NCBI RefSeq assembly: GCF_003583365.1
Contig: NZ_QXED01000001.1
Coordinates: 124,001 to 188,000 of the forward strand
Source: Fibrisoma montanum
Lineage (GTDB): Bacteria; Bacteroidota; Bacteroidia; Cytophagales; Spirosomataceae
Direction: 5' to 3'
DNA length: 64,000 bases
In this document: positions 1 through 9,900 of the stretch, piece by piece
Layout: the number at the start of each line of letters is the position of its first letter
Position numbering within the stretch: position 1 is the first letter of the stretch
Translations under genes and position numbers: made by a program
Notes under the pieces: generated by a model
Told to the model about the DNA's origin: nothing
What the model saw: the letters and a program-made list of their open reading frames with translations, nothing else
Databases searched by the model: none

Positions 1-1
1 T

Positions 2-418
2 GCCGATGAAAAGCCACCCGGTGGTCGTCGGGTTGTCAAGACGAATGCCGAATGGAAGAAGATTCTGACACCGGATCAGTACGCCGTACTGCGCGAACAG
101 GGCACTGAACGGGCCTTTTCCAGCCCGCTCAACGACGTACACGACAAAGGCACCTTTTACTGCGCAGCCTGTCACAATCCATTGTTCAAGACCGAAACGA
201 AATTTAATTCCGGTACGGGCTGGCCAAGCTTTTACGCCCCAATTGCCAAAAACGCAGTGCGGGAAGATGCTGACAAGAGCTATGGCATGGTACGTACCGA
301 AGTTCTCTGCAATGTTTGTGGCGGTCATCTGGGGCATGTTTTTGACGACGGCCCGAAGCCAACGGGTCTGCGCTACTGCATGAATGGCGTTGCCATGACA
401 TTCGAAAAAGGCAAATAA
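2..418 (+). CDS. msrB: Peptide-methionine (R)-S-oxide reductase MsrB (5' partial)
   Basis: The reading frame is open from base 2, so the N-terminus lies outside the window and no start is visible. The product reduces methionine-R-sulfoxide in oxidised proteins. The visible part contains the whole SelR fold: CAAC and CNVCGG are the two zinc-binding CxxC pairs, GWPSF and [11 protein letters not shown] are family signatures, and the catalytic cysteine lies in RYCMNG (codon at 377-379). About 138 residues are seen, close to a complete MsrB domain, so the missing part is probably a signal peptide or short leader. A strong hairpin terminator follows at 492. I am sure of the family; whether the protein is cytoplasmic or exported cannot be told from here. 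Confidence 0.95.
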   Translation, partial: ADEKPPGGRRVVKTNAEWKKILTPDQYAVLREQGTERAFSSPLNDVHDKGTFYCAACHNPLFKTETKFNSGTGWPSFYAPIAKNAVREDADKSYGMVRTEVLCNVCGGHLGHVFDDGPKPTGLRYCMNGVAMTFEKGK

Positions 419-491
419 ATGAGTCGTATAGCCTGAGACAGGAAACAGTCAGTCTATATACGAACTATTCTAAAATTCAGAGGGTTACTAT

Positions 492-524
492 GAAGCCGGG
501 CTGCCTAGCCCGGCTTCTTTATAT
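492..524 (+). terminator. Rho-independent terminator of msrB
   Basis: A perfect 10-bp GC-rich stem (492-501 with 508-517) with a 6-nt loop is followed by TTTATATT. It lies 73 bases after the msrB stop and before the penicillin-binding protein gene. The rest of the 419-655 gap shows no further gene or recognisable site. Confidence 0.8.
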
Positions 525-655
525 TACATCGGCCGAAAATGCGTTATATTTGGCGGCCATTCAGGAAGATTTATCAAGTTGGGAGGGGTAAGCAGGCCGC
601 GATATACAGCGCAACTTTTTGCGTAACCTCGTCCAGTTTTATCGAATAGAAACGC

Positions 656-3274
656 ATGAGTGAGTTTAGGGAACGATTCCGCGCCGTCCGACATGCCTAT
701 GGGGCGTTTCGGCAGCGAATCAGGCAACGCCAGGCTCATCTTGGCCACGTCAGGCGCGGAGTTGGTCGTCGATTATACAAACAAACCGTCCGGATTGCCG
801 GCGAAGAGCGCACAAATGCCGTGGCCCGGTCCTACCGCCAGGCCCGCGAACAACTGCGTTCGTTTATCCACCGCTTTATCGACCCCGACGCCTGGTATTA
901 TCCATACGTCAAGAACACGACCAAAGTCATTTTATGGCTGGCGCTGTTAACGGGTCTTTACGTCTTTACGCTGAACTACAATTTCCTGTACCTGACCGGC
1001 GAGATGCCGAGTGTAGAAGAGTTAAGTAATCCCAAACTGAATCAGTCTTCCGAGATTTATTCGCTCGACGGCGTACCCATCGGGAAGTTTTACGCCGAAA
1101 ACCGAACCCCGATCAAGTACGAGGACATTCCCAAACAGCTTATCAACGCCCTGATCGCTACTGAAGACGTTCGTTTTTATGATCATGGCGGGGTTGACAT
1201 GCGTTCGGTGGGCCGGGCCGTGGTGGGTGTGTTGACGGGGCGGAGTAATACCGGTGGTGGTAGTACCATTACGCAACAACTTGCCAAAAATCTGTTTAAA
1301 ACCCGGCGCAAAGCCCAGTCTGGTTTTTTAACGCGTATTCCTGTAGTCCGAACGATTATTTATAAATCGAAGGAGTGGCTGATGGCGCTGAAGCTGGAGC
1401 GCAACTTTTCGAAGGAAGAAATCATTACGTATTACTTCAATACGGTCGATTTTGGGAAGAACGCCTTTGGCCTGAAAACAGCGGCACGGACGTATTTTCG
1501 CAAGCAGCCCGATAGTCTGAGCATTCAGGAAGGAGCCGTACTGGTTGGCCTGCAAAAGGCGACAACCGCGTATAATCCCGTTAAAAATCCAAAACGCTCG
1601 AAGGAACGTCGGAATGTGGTACTGGCGCAGATGGCCAAATACGGGTATCTGACCCGCCAGCAGGCCGACTCGATCAGTAACCTGCCGCTGGTGGTTCGGT
1701 ATACTCCCGAGAATCCGGCGTCGGGTCCGGCCAGTTACCTTAAGAATGCGGTTGAGGATTTTGTCCAGAAATGGGCGGAACAATACAACGAGGAAAACCC
1801 TGGTTCGGAAATCAATCTGTATACGGGTGGCCTCAAAATCTATACGACCATCGACTCCCGTATGCAGGAATACGCCGAAGAAGCCACGCAGGAGAAGATG
1901 AAGCAACTCCAGCGCACCTTCGATAATCACTGGGGCAACCGCCCACCGTGGACGGACGAAGACGGGCGCGAAATCCCCGGCTTTATCGACTCCGTGGCCA
2001 AGCGTACGGAGCGGTACAAATCGCTGGTTCGCCGGTTTCCCACTCAGCCCGACTCCATCAACTACTACATGAAAGTTAAGAAGTACAAGATGCGGGTCTT
2101 CAGCTGGAAAAGCAAAACTGGCTACGATTCCACCCAGATGACGCCTTTCGACTCCATCGAATACTACAAGCATTTTCTGCAGGCCGGTATGGTAGCGATG
2201 GACCCGCATACGGGCTACATCCGGGCGTGGGTAGGCGGACTGGACTACGATTTCTTCAAGTACGATCACGTTAAGCAGGGTAAACGCCAGCCTGGATCCA
2301 CCTTCAAACCGTTTGTATACACGGCCGCTATCGACGACACGCTGATTAATCTCAGCCCCTGCGACCGGATTCAGGACCGGCCGTTCCGCAAGGAATTTAT
2401 CAACAGTGAAGGCGAAAAGGACGTTTGGGAACCGCGCAATTCGGTCGGCTACTATACCTATTCGAACATGACCCTTCGCCGGGCGCTAGCCCGTTCGGTC
2501 AATTCCATTACGGCCCAGTTAACCGACCGTGTAACGCCGGAGCGGGTCGCGCAATACGCCCACCGGATGGGGATTAACAGTCGCCTAGACCCTGTGCCGT
2601 CCATCGGTCTGGGCTCATCGGATGTGTCGTTGTATGAGCTGGTGGCTTCGTACTGTACGTTTGTCAACAACGGCCAGTACACCGAACCGCTGATTGTCCA
2701 GCGCATTGAAGACAGTGACGGCAAAGAAATTGAAACGTTCACCCCGAAGCGCCGGCAGGCGATCAGCCCGGAAACGGCTTTCCTGATGATTCACATGCTG
2801 AAGGGAGGCTTACAGGAATCCGGTGGTACATCGCAGAACCTGTGGTCGTTTAACCTGTTTAAAAACCGCCACGAAATGGGCGGGAAAACTGGTACGACCT
2901 CCAACAACTCAGACGGCTGGTTCGTCGGGGTATCGGATAAGCTGGTGGTGGGTGCCTGGGTTGGGGGCGACGATCGAAGTATTCACTTCCGATCCACGGA
3001 TTTAGGCGAAGGAGCCAAAACGGCTCTGCCTCTGGTTGGGGGCTTTCTTGAAAAAGTGTACGCTGACAATAAGTTCAAGAACTTACAGGGACCTTTCCCC
3101 AAGCCAACGGTGCCCATTACCAAAGAATACCTGAACTGCGGGTATGATGCATCGGAGGAAGAGGAAGAATCAGACTCAACCGATACGTCATTGGAAGGCA
3201 CCGGCGATTCACTCTTTATACCTGCTCCGCCCTCACCCGACCCCAGTGCTTCACCGGATTCGACAAATACATAA
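656..3274 (+). CDS. Class A penicillin-binding protein (PBP1A-like, bifunctional)
   Basis: An 872-residue murein polymerase with glycosyltransferase and transpeptidase activities, anchored in the inner membrane. A basic N-terminal region of about 90 residues precedes one membrane segment (about residues 91-110). The GT51 domain has the catalytic glutamate in ATEDVRFYDHGG (E170) and the GGSTITQQLAKN motif near residue 200. The transpeptidase domain has GSTFKP (Ser548, Lys551), SVN, and KTG (744-746) followed by TTSNNSDGWFVG. The C-terminus is a Glu/Ser/Pro-rich tail. ATG at 656 is the first start in frame, without a clear Shine-Dalgarno, as is usual in Bacteroidota. The basic N-terminal extension is longer than in most class A PBPs. 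Its stop codon lies inside the downstream terminator stem. Confidence 0.95.
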   Translation: MSEFRERFRAVRHAYGAFRQRIRQRQAHLGHVRRGVGRRLYKQTVRIAGEERTNAVARSYRQAREQLRSFIHRFIDPDAWYYPYVKNTTKVILWLALLTGLYVFTLNYNFLYLTGEMPSVEELSNPKLNQSSEIYSLDGVPIGKFYAENRTPIKYEDIPKQLINALIATEDVRFYDHGGVDMRSVGRAVVGVLTGRSNTGGGSTITQQLAKNLFKTRRKAQSGFLTRIPVVRTIIYKSKEWLMALKLERNFSKEEIITYYFNTVDFGKNAFGLKTAARTYFRKQPDSLSIQEGAVLVGLQKATTAYNPVKNPKRSKERRNVVLAQMAKYGYLTRQQADSISNLPLVVRYTPENPASGPASYLKNAVEDFVQKWAEQYNEENPGSEINLYTGGLKIYTTIDSRMQEYAEEATQEKMKQLQRTFDNHWGNRPPWTDEDGREIPGFIDSVAKRTERYKSLVRRFPTQPDSINYYMKVKKYKMRVFSWKSKTGYDSTQMTPFDSIEYYKHFLQAGMVAMDPHTGYIRAWVGGLDYDFFKYDHVKQGKRQPGSTFKPFVYTAAIDDTLINLSPCDRIQDRPFRKEFINSEGEKDVWEPRNSVGYYTYSNMTLRRALARSVNSITAQLTDRVTPERVAQYAHRMGINSRLDPVPSIGLGSSDVSLYELVASYCTFVNNGQYTEPLIVQRIEDSDGKEIETFTPKRRQAISPETAFLMIHMLKGGLQESGGTSQNLWSFNLFKNRHEMGGKTGTTSNNSDGWFVGVSDKLVVGAWVGGDDRSIHFRSTDLGEGAKTALPLVGGFLEKVYADNKFKNLQGPFPKPTVPITKEYLNCGYDASEEEEESDSTDTSLEGTGDSLFIPAPPSPDPSASPDSTNT

Positions 3275-3310
3275 CGAAGAAAGCGGCCGACTGGCCGCTT
3301 TCTTCGTTAT
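3271..3310. terminator. Bidirectional terminator, 18-bp perfect stem
   Basis: Bases 3271-3288 pair without mismatch with 3293-3310 around a 4-nt loop. The stem contains the TAA stop of the upstream PBP gene. It separates two convergent genes, and both arms carry A/T-rich ends, so it can act on both strands. Confidence 0.8.
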
Positions 3311-3331
3311 GTTGCGCTTACGTTCTGACAA

Positions 3332-4507
3332 TTAATTAGTCGTTGTTACGCCCGTAGCCGCTTTGATGGCCGCAACTTCCTGCGGATCGATGGGCGTACC
3401 ATCCGTTCGGTATACTTCGTGGAACCAGACAGCCGGCTCCCGACCATTCACATACGGCTTCTGCCAGCTATCCCACGGCAGGTAGGTCTGCGTTTTACCT
3501 GCTACAAAGCCCCAGTTGATCATCCCCACTTTGCTGTTTTTGGCAATGGGCAGGTGTGTCTGGAATTTACTGTTGACGCCCCGCGCCATGTACTCCGTGC
3601 AGATAACGGGTCGACCGTATTTCTGGAGTACCGGGATGATCTTTTCGAGTTCGGCGGGCGAAGCATACTGGTGAAACGTAATGACATCGGAGTTGTTGAA
3701 CTGTACGCGCTCCATGGGCGTCCATTTTTGCGGATTACCCCAATCATGGTCACCCGCAAAGATCCAGACGCCCGACGTCAGCGGCTGGCTCGGATTTACC
3801 GAACGTACCCACTGAAACACCTGAGGCAGCAGGTTGGTCACGATCTCGATTTTGCGCTGCTTGGGCAACTCCGTTTTAATCGTGTGGTTCTGACCGTAGC
3901 TGTTATCGTTGGCATTGTCCGGCTCGTTCCACATATCCCACATCAAAATGCGATCATCGTTCCTGAACGCGCTCACAACTCCCTTTACGTACGCTTCCAG
4001 ACGCGGGTATTGCGAGACATCCGACAGGGCATCGGCACCGGGGCTTTGCACCCAGCCTGAATTATGAATGCCCGGCATTGGCTCGCGTTGCTTCCCCAAC
4101 TTAGGCAGCGGGTCCCAGCAGGAATCGAACAACACCAGCATCGGCCGGATTTTATGTTTCTTACAGATGTCCAGAAACTGGTTCAGCCGTTTTTTAAAGC
4201 CTTCTGCGTCCTGTTGCCAAAGCAAATCATGCAGAAATACGCGCATGGTATTCATACCGATACGCTCGGCCATGGCCAGTTCATTGTCAATCGTTTTTGG
4301 ATCAAACGTGTCGGCCTGGAACATTTCCAGCTGATTGATGGCGTTGGCAGGGGCGTAATTGGCGCCGACCAGAAACGGTTGCTTTTTATACCAGTTGCTG
4401 GCTTTATCGGCCGACCAGCGGCCGGGCGCATCGGCCGTTCCGGCACTCGGCTGGGCAATGGCTACTGTTGAACACAACAGCAGTATCAAGAACGAAATAC
4501 GTCTCAT
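3332..4507 (-). CDS. Secreted clan GH-A glycoside hydrolase (cellulase/xylanase-like)
   Basis: An exported TIM-barrel glycosidase of about 391 residues. The ATG at 4507 is preferred to an in-frame TTG at 4534 because it starts a clean signal peptide (MRRISFLILLLCSTVAIAQ). WNEP in DMWNEPDNAND carries the probable acid/base glutamate, and ICTEYMARG carries the probable nucleophile; both are typical of clan GH-A (GH5-like) retaining enzymes. Similar Bacteroidota proteins are commonly annotated as cellulase or 1,4-beta-xylanase, but the substrate cannot be read from the sequence. It is the last gene of an operon with an aldose epimerase and a GH43 enzyme, which suggests plant hemicellulose or arabinan breakdown in the periplasm or outside the cell. 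Confidence 0.85.
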   Translation of the reverse strand: MRRISFLILLLCSTVAIAQPSAGTADAPGRWSADKASNWYKKQPFLVGANYAPANAINQLEMFQADTFDPKTIDNELAMAERIGMNTMRVFLHDLLWQQDAEGFKKRLNQFLDICKKHKIRPMLVLFDSCWDPLPKLGKQREPMPGIHNSGWVQSPGADALSDVSQYPRLEAYVKGVVSAFRNDDRILMWDMWNEPDNANDNSYGQNHTIKTELPKQRKIEIVTNLLPQVFQWVRSVNPSQPLTSGVWIFAGDHDWGNPQKWTPMERVQFNNSDVITFHQYASPAELEKIIPVLQKYGRPVICTEYMARGVNSKFQTHLPIAKNSKVGMINWGFVAGKTQTYLPWDSWQKPYVNGREPAVWFHEVYRTDGTPIDPQEVAAIKAATGVTTTN

Positions 4508-4589
4508 AACTTTATGGGTTGGGCTATTTATCAACTATGATAAAAGCAGGGGACGTTGGCTTTTATCCCTACGCAAGCCACTGCTGGCT

Positions 4590-5783
4590 TTATTTTACCG
4601 TCGAGAATCGATAGGTTGTTGTTTGTTTATAGGTCTGTCCTGGCTTTAGAATAGTAGTTGGGTAAGTCGGATGGTTAGGCGAATCGGGGTAATGCTGGGC
4701 CTCCAGTGCAAAAGCCTCGCGGTACTTAGTGGCTTTGCCGTACTTACCCGTATCGTTACCCGTGAAGAAATTGCCGCCGTAAAACTGCATGGCGGGCTCG
4801 GTGGTCAGCACTTCCATTTTGATACCCGACTTATCACCAATTATTTCAACCGCCTTTTCAACGCCGGCCCCTTTCCGGTTGAGGACGAAGTTATGATCAT
4901 AGCCACCGCCGAATGTTAACTGCTCGTTTTTCTCGTTTACCCGGGCACCGATGGCGGTTGGCTTGCGGAAGTCAAACGGTGTACCTTCCACCGAAACCGG
5001 TTCTCCCTGCGGAATAAGCCCCTTATCCACCACCGAGTAGCGGTCGGCATCGATCATCAGGACGTGGTTATTGATGGTTCCGCTCGCTTCGCCATTCAGG
5101 TTAAAAAAGCCGTGACTGGTCGGGTTGTAGGGCGTCGGCTTGTCGGTTGTGGCCGTGTAGTCAATTTGCAGCCCGTTGTTGTCGGTCAGCGTATACGTTA
5201 CGTTCGTCGTGACGGTACCGGGAAAGCCGCCTTCACCATCCTTTGATACGTAGCTCAGCTGAATCGATTTGTCGTCGGCCTGCTTTACGTCCCAGACCTG
5301 GTTGTGGAAGCCCGACGGGCCGCTGTGCAGCGTATTGCCGTTGTTGTTGATTTCGGTGGAGTACGTCTGGCCGTTGAGCGTGAATTTCCCGTTCGCGATT
5401 CGGTTGCCGAAACGCCCCACAATCGGTCCGTAGAACGGCTCGTTAGCTTTCTGATACGCCTGGGCCGTCGCAAAACCGGGTACTACGTCGGTGGGTACGC
5501 CATTTTTATCCGGCAGGATCAACCCGACGATCCGGGCGCCGTAGTTGGTGATCGCCACCTGCATGTCTTTGTTTCTCAGAATGTGCAGGCTGGCGGCTTT
5601 TCCGTTGATCGTATCAGCAAATGCCGACGGATCGGGTAGTTTAGCCGTGGCCATCGCCGTTGTATCGGACGTTGCGGCTGCTTCGGTTGAATCCAGCGCG
5701 GCTGATTCGGTTTTGTTGGCTTTCTGGCAACTGTTCAGAGATAGTACGGCCGCTACGGCCATTGAAACGAGGGTTTTGTACAT
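4590..5783 (-). CDS. Lipoprotein aldose 1-epimerase (galactose mutarotase)
   Basis: Interconverts alpha and beta anomers of aldoses. The ATG at 5783 begins a lipoprotein signal with lipobox LNSC (Cys19); an open extension upstream to 5936 has no signal and overlaps the upstream gene, so it is rejected. GalM signatures follow: NNGNTLHSG, NPTSHGFFNLNGE (catalytic His), GGYDHNFVL, QFYGGNF and ALEAQHYPDSPNHP (catalytic Glu). The protein therefore acts outside the cytoplasm, probably on sugars released by the two glycosidases of the same operon (28 bases after GH43, 82 bases before the GH-A gene). The linker after the lipid anchor is rich in Ala, Ser and Thr. Confidence 0.93.
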   Translation of the reverse strand: MYKTLVSMAVAAVLSLNSCQKANKTESAALDSTEAAATSDTTAMATAKLPDPSAFADTINGKAASLHILRNKDMQVAITNYGARIVGLILPDKNGVPTDVVPGFATAQAYQKANEPFYGPIVGRFGNRIANGKFTLNGQTYSTEINNNGNTLHSGPSGFHNQVWDVKQADDKSIQLSYVSKDGEGGFPGTVTTNVTYTLTDNNGLQIDYTATTDKPTPYNPTSHGFFNLNGEASGTINNHVLMIDADRYSVVDKGLIPQGEPVSVEGTPFDFRKPTAIGARVNEKNEQLTFGGGYDHNFVLNRKGAGVEKAVEIIGDKSGIKMEVLTTEPAMQFYGGNFFTGNDTGKYGKATKYREAFALEAQHYPDSPNHPTYPTTILKPGQTYKQTTTYRFSTVK

Positions 5784-5811
5784 AGGTATAAGCTTACTAA
5801 TCAGAAATGAC

Positions 5812-6858
5812 TCAATTATCGCCTGCCTGCAAAGCCGGTACGGTAACGGTCCGGACCGGCCGACCGAAGTTGGGGGTTCCGTCGGGGTTCCAGGTGAAGG
5901 GTTGTACGTGCGGAGCCCGTTTGTTGCCGCAGCCATCCGTAGCGCTGGGGTTGGCGTGGTAAATCATCCAGTTCTGCCGGCCGTCGGGCGACCGGAAAAA
6001 ACCGCCGTGACCGGGCGCGTAGATCCCTTCTTCGGGCGATTGGGTAAAGACCGGCTGCGGGTGTTTGCGCCAGTTTCCGGCCTTCAGCAGGCTGCCACCC
6101 GTATGCGTCAGCAGCCCGTAGCAGTAGTCGAGCCAGCAGGCATTGGCTGAGTAGACAATGAATCGATGGTTGCCGTTCTGCAAAAATTCCGGCCCTTCGT
6201 TGACGTAAATCTTCGGCACCTCACCGTTTTTCTGCCACGCCTGCGGTACGTCGCCGTGTCGTTCCCAGGCCAGTTCAGGCTGCGAAATCAGGACCCGTTT
6301 GCCTTTCATGGTCCAGGGGTTTTTAAGCCGGGCAATGTAAATATTCTGCTGGCCGTTGGTAGCTCCCTCCCAGCCCGACCAGATGGCGTACAGCTTCCCC
6401 TTGTGCTCAAACGTCGAGAGGTCGATAGCCCAGTGGTCGCCGGGGTCCGCCAGTTTACCTTTCAGCGTCCATTCGCCGTCCATAGGGTCGGCCGACGCGT
6501 TTTCCAGCACCCAGATCCGGTGGCCGATGTTGTTGAGGCTGTCGGCCGCGAAGTATACGTACCATTTCCCGCGCAGGTGATGAATTTCAGGTGCCCACAG
6601 CTCCCGGGAATAAGCCTTTCCCTTCGGTGGGGTATAAATCACTTTTTGCTGAGCCGTTGCCAGATCAGCCATGTTTCGCGTTTTCCAGAGCCTGAGATGA
6701 GTGCCGGTCGTGTTCATGTAATAATACCAGCCATCTTTCTGAAACACCCACGGATCAGGTCCCGACGACTTCACGGGGTTGGTAATGGTTCGTTGTGCCA
6801 ACACCAGTTGACTAACGCAGATCAGCACAAACAGCGTGAGCAGGCAGGTTCTTTTCAT
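5812..6858 (-). CDS. Secreted glycoside hydrolase family 43 (arabinosidase/xylosidase-like)
   Basis: A five-bladed beta-propeller glycosidase of about 348 residues with a signal peptide (MKRTCLLTLFVLICVSQLVLA). The ATG at 6858 is preferred to a TTG two codons earlier. The three acidic residues of GH43 are visible: Asp in SSGPDPWVFQ near the mature N-terminus (general base), Asp in HWAIDLSTF (pKa modulator), and Glu in VNEGPEFLQNG (general acid). Family members usually release arabinose or xylose from arabinan or arabinoxylan; the exact subfamily is not determined. It is the first gene of the three-gene minus-strand operon, and its exported location matches that of its two partners. Confidence 0.9.
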   Translation of the reverse strand: MKRTCLLTLFVLICVSQLVLAQRTITNPVKSSGPDPWVFQKDGWYYYMNTTGTHLRLWKTRNMADLATAQQKVIYTPPKGKAYSRELWAPEIHHLRGKWYVYFAADSLNNIGHRIWVLENASADPMDGEWTLKGKLADPGDHWAIDLSTFEHKGKLYAIWSGWEGATNGQQNIYIARLKNPWTMKGKRVLISQPELAWERHGDVPQAWQKNGEVPKIYVNEGPEFLQNGNHRFIVYSANACWLDYCYGLLTHTGGSLLKAGNWRKHPQPVFTQSPEEGIYAPGHGGFFRSPDGRQNWMIYHANPSATDGCGNKRAPHVQPFTWNPDGTPNFGRPVRTVTVPALQAGDN

Positions 6859-6986
6859 GAGCAAACGGACATTCGGTATGAGACAAAGCGAGTTCAGTAC
6901 ATACCGGGAAACAGTCCCGGCTTATAACGCAATTTGTCTATTAGGGAGAAAAGAACAATCCGGTTGATTTTACCCGTTCGAGGTTG

Positions 6987-9900
6987 TCAGAAACTGCTGC
7001 GGCCACTTCCGCTCAGCACCGGTACGGCTGGTACGGCTGCTCCCGACGATGTGGCTGGCTCGGTGGCGGCATTGTTGGGAACCAGACCGGGAGTCGTGCG
7101 GTTGCTGCCGCCGAACAACCGATTGAACGATCGGGTGTACAGAAAGCTCAGCCCGCCACCCGTCGTGATCGAGTTGGAGAGGTTGTACTGATTCAGAATG
7201 TTCTGCTGGTTCCGGTTGTATACCTTGGCCCGGAACCGCCCATCGGGGGTGATCCAGTATTCCAGCGTCCACTCACCCAGCAGACTGGCTGCGTTGTATT
7301 GACTCTGGCCGTACGTGAACCCACCGTCGCGGCTGATGCGCAGGCGGTCGTTCAGCAACCGGTACGAGAACCGTAGTTGCAGGTTGTTGAGCAGGTTTTC
7401 GTTCTGCGTACCACTTGTAAAGCCGCCAAATGACACCCCAACATCCAGGTTTTCATCCAGCGTAGACGCCAGCCGGCTGATCTGATTGGAAAGTAGTTCG
7501 CTTACGCTGTTGGCAACGCCGGTGTTTACCTGGTTCTGCTCAAACAGGCTGGCGCCCTCCGGCAACAACTGATTGAACAGCAGGATGCTGCTCACCTGCC
7601 GCGTCATTTCCTGCTCGTTGCTTTGTATTCGCGACTCAAACGCCGTTACGGCCTGCCGGAAATCCGACGATGCCGGGTATTCTTTTACGTCCAGATCGTA
7701 GCTGATAGCAGGCGACCCCAGCTCACCGTTGAGCTTAATCAGTAAATCTACCGGATACCGGCGGCTCTGATCGGCACTGGCACTTTGTACCGGCAACAAC
7801 GGTTTCAGGGACGTGTATTGCGTGTAGGCCGCCGTTACGTCCAGCAACGCACCGTAGGGGTCCCCCGTCCACGTAATGCGGCTGTTGGGCTGAATCTGAA
7901 ACCGCTTGTTGATGATATTCTGGAACGTAAAGGTGTAATCGCCCTCGGTGATCTCGTAATTACCGGTCATCGTGAAATCGCCCTTCGTATCGATCCGCAT
8001 ACCGATCCGGCCACGGCCATACGCCTTGATGATGTCGCCGGTCTGACGATCCAGCTGAATTTCGCAGTACGCGTCGGGCGTGATGTCAAAATTAAAGTCC
8101 ATCTGAATCCGCGACAGGTCGACGGGCGGCTGATTGGCAGCAACACCCGTACCGGCCGTGTTGGTGACGGATGACGGCCGCGATCCACCCTGGCTCCGAT
8201 TCACGAACCGGATGGCATTCTCATCGGCCACCGACGTAGCACCATCCAGCGGAATGTAGATGCGGGTTCCTTTGTTACCGGCCAGGTCGGCCTTGATCGT
8301 CAGGTTGTCCAGCGGGCCGTACAGCTCCGCCCTACCGGTCACCACCGCCTGACCGTAGAACAGCTCGTTATCCTTTACGCCCGTGTTGAGAATCTTGAAA
8401 TTCCTGAAATCGGCATCGAAGCCGAGCGTGAAATACCGGAATCCATCGTGATACACACCACCCCGGACCTGGGCCGTATTCCCTTCCGGATCGCGGAGAA
8501 CCAGGCGACGGGCAATGATTTCATTTTCGCCGAAATACACCTTATCCTCAAACGACAGGTCCGCCTTCAGGTAATCAAACCGGGCGCGGCCCCGCCGTAC
8601 GTCCACCTCTCCGCTCAAAACAGGGTAGCTGGGCGTACCCGTTATCGCAATTGTTCCTTTGGCCGTTCCGCCGATGTTCGAGAACAGGTCCTGGGTAAAG
8701 GGCTCCAGGAGGTTCAGTTCAACATCGTTCATCGCAGCTTTGAGGTCGAATGAATTTTCTTTTTTCTGGGGCGTATAGGTTCCCCGCAGCGTCATCACAT
8801 CCGCGCCACTCCGGTTGATACCGGCGTCTACGTTCAGCCGCTGCCGGGCCTGGTCCCATTCGCCTTTACCCTGTACATCGCCGATCAGTACGTTGTTGTA
8901 GGCCAGGTCCCGCACCGACAGTTCGCTTTCCAGAATGGGCGTCTGGTACACATCACGTACCGACAGGACCCCATTCAGGACCCCGGACATCGACGTATTG
9001 AGCAGCGGGTTGAGGGATTCCAGCAGGAAATTACGGGTTTCCAGTTCGAGCCGCTCCACCGAATCGGGGGCTAGCCGCCCCGACGCCAGAATGTACTGGT
9101 TCTGGTTCGAGACCATTACGTTCCGGATTGTGTACGTATCGCCAACCTTGCGAATCAGACTTTGCGGGTTAAGCGTCCAGTCAGCATCCAGCACACGCAC
9201 CTTCGATTGGCGGAACGTCAGGTCAATGGCATCGCCCTTGAACCGCAGTTCGCCGTTCAGATCGGCCCGGTTGGGCAGGCGCTGCCCTTCCGTGTTGATC
9301 CCAACCTGTTCCAGACTACTCGTAAAATCAATGTGATCAACATCCCATGATGCCTCAACCTGCAGGTTTTTAGTTGGGGTTTGTCGGGTAAATTCCTGCC
9401 GCTGCGACGACAGCACCGCCGACGCCAGTACGTCCTTACCGAACGTAAACTTCGACGTAGTGAGGTCCAGTTCGCTCGGGCCAAACCTGACCGATCCAAA
9501 TTCGAGCGAATCCGTTTTTACGTTTGCCGTAAAGAACGAGGTATTGTCGACGGTAAATTGTCCTTCGAGCCGCGTATTGGGGGCCACAAATACCGTGGGG
9601 CTCAGAAACGCCACCAGCGGAGCTATGTTTCGCGCTACCAGCACATAATCAATGCCGTAGCGGGGTAATGGACGTGCGATTACCGGACGATCCGGGGCTT
9701 GGGTAAAGATACTGGTAGCCGGGCTGTTTACCGGCGGAACGTACCCGAACTCGCGCTGTTTACGGTCATAATACGAGGCCAGTCCGGCGGCATCGCCCGC
9801 GAAATACAACTGATATTCCTTAGCCAGCCGGGTCAGATCATCCACCACCTGCTGCGGCTGGAAATTACCCTGGAACCGCGCGGTCAGAAAATCGGAAATC

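Noticed and set aside
1328-2269. Long open frame antisense to the penicillin-binding protein gene
   Set aside because: The plus-strand frame has complete GT51 and transpeptidase motifs; the antisense product has no recognisable domain. High GC produces such shadows.
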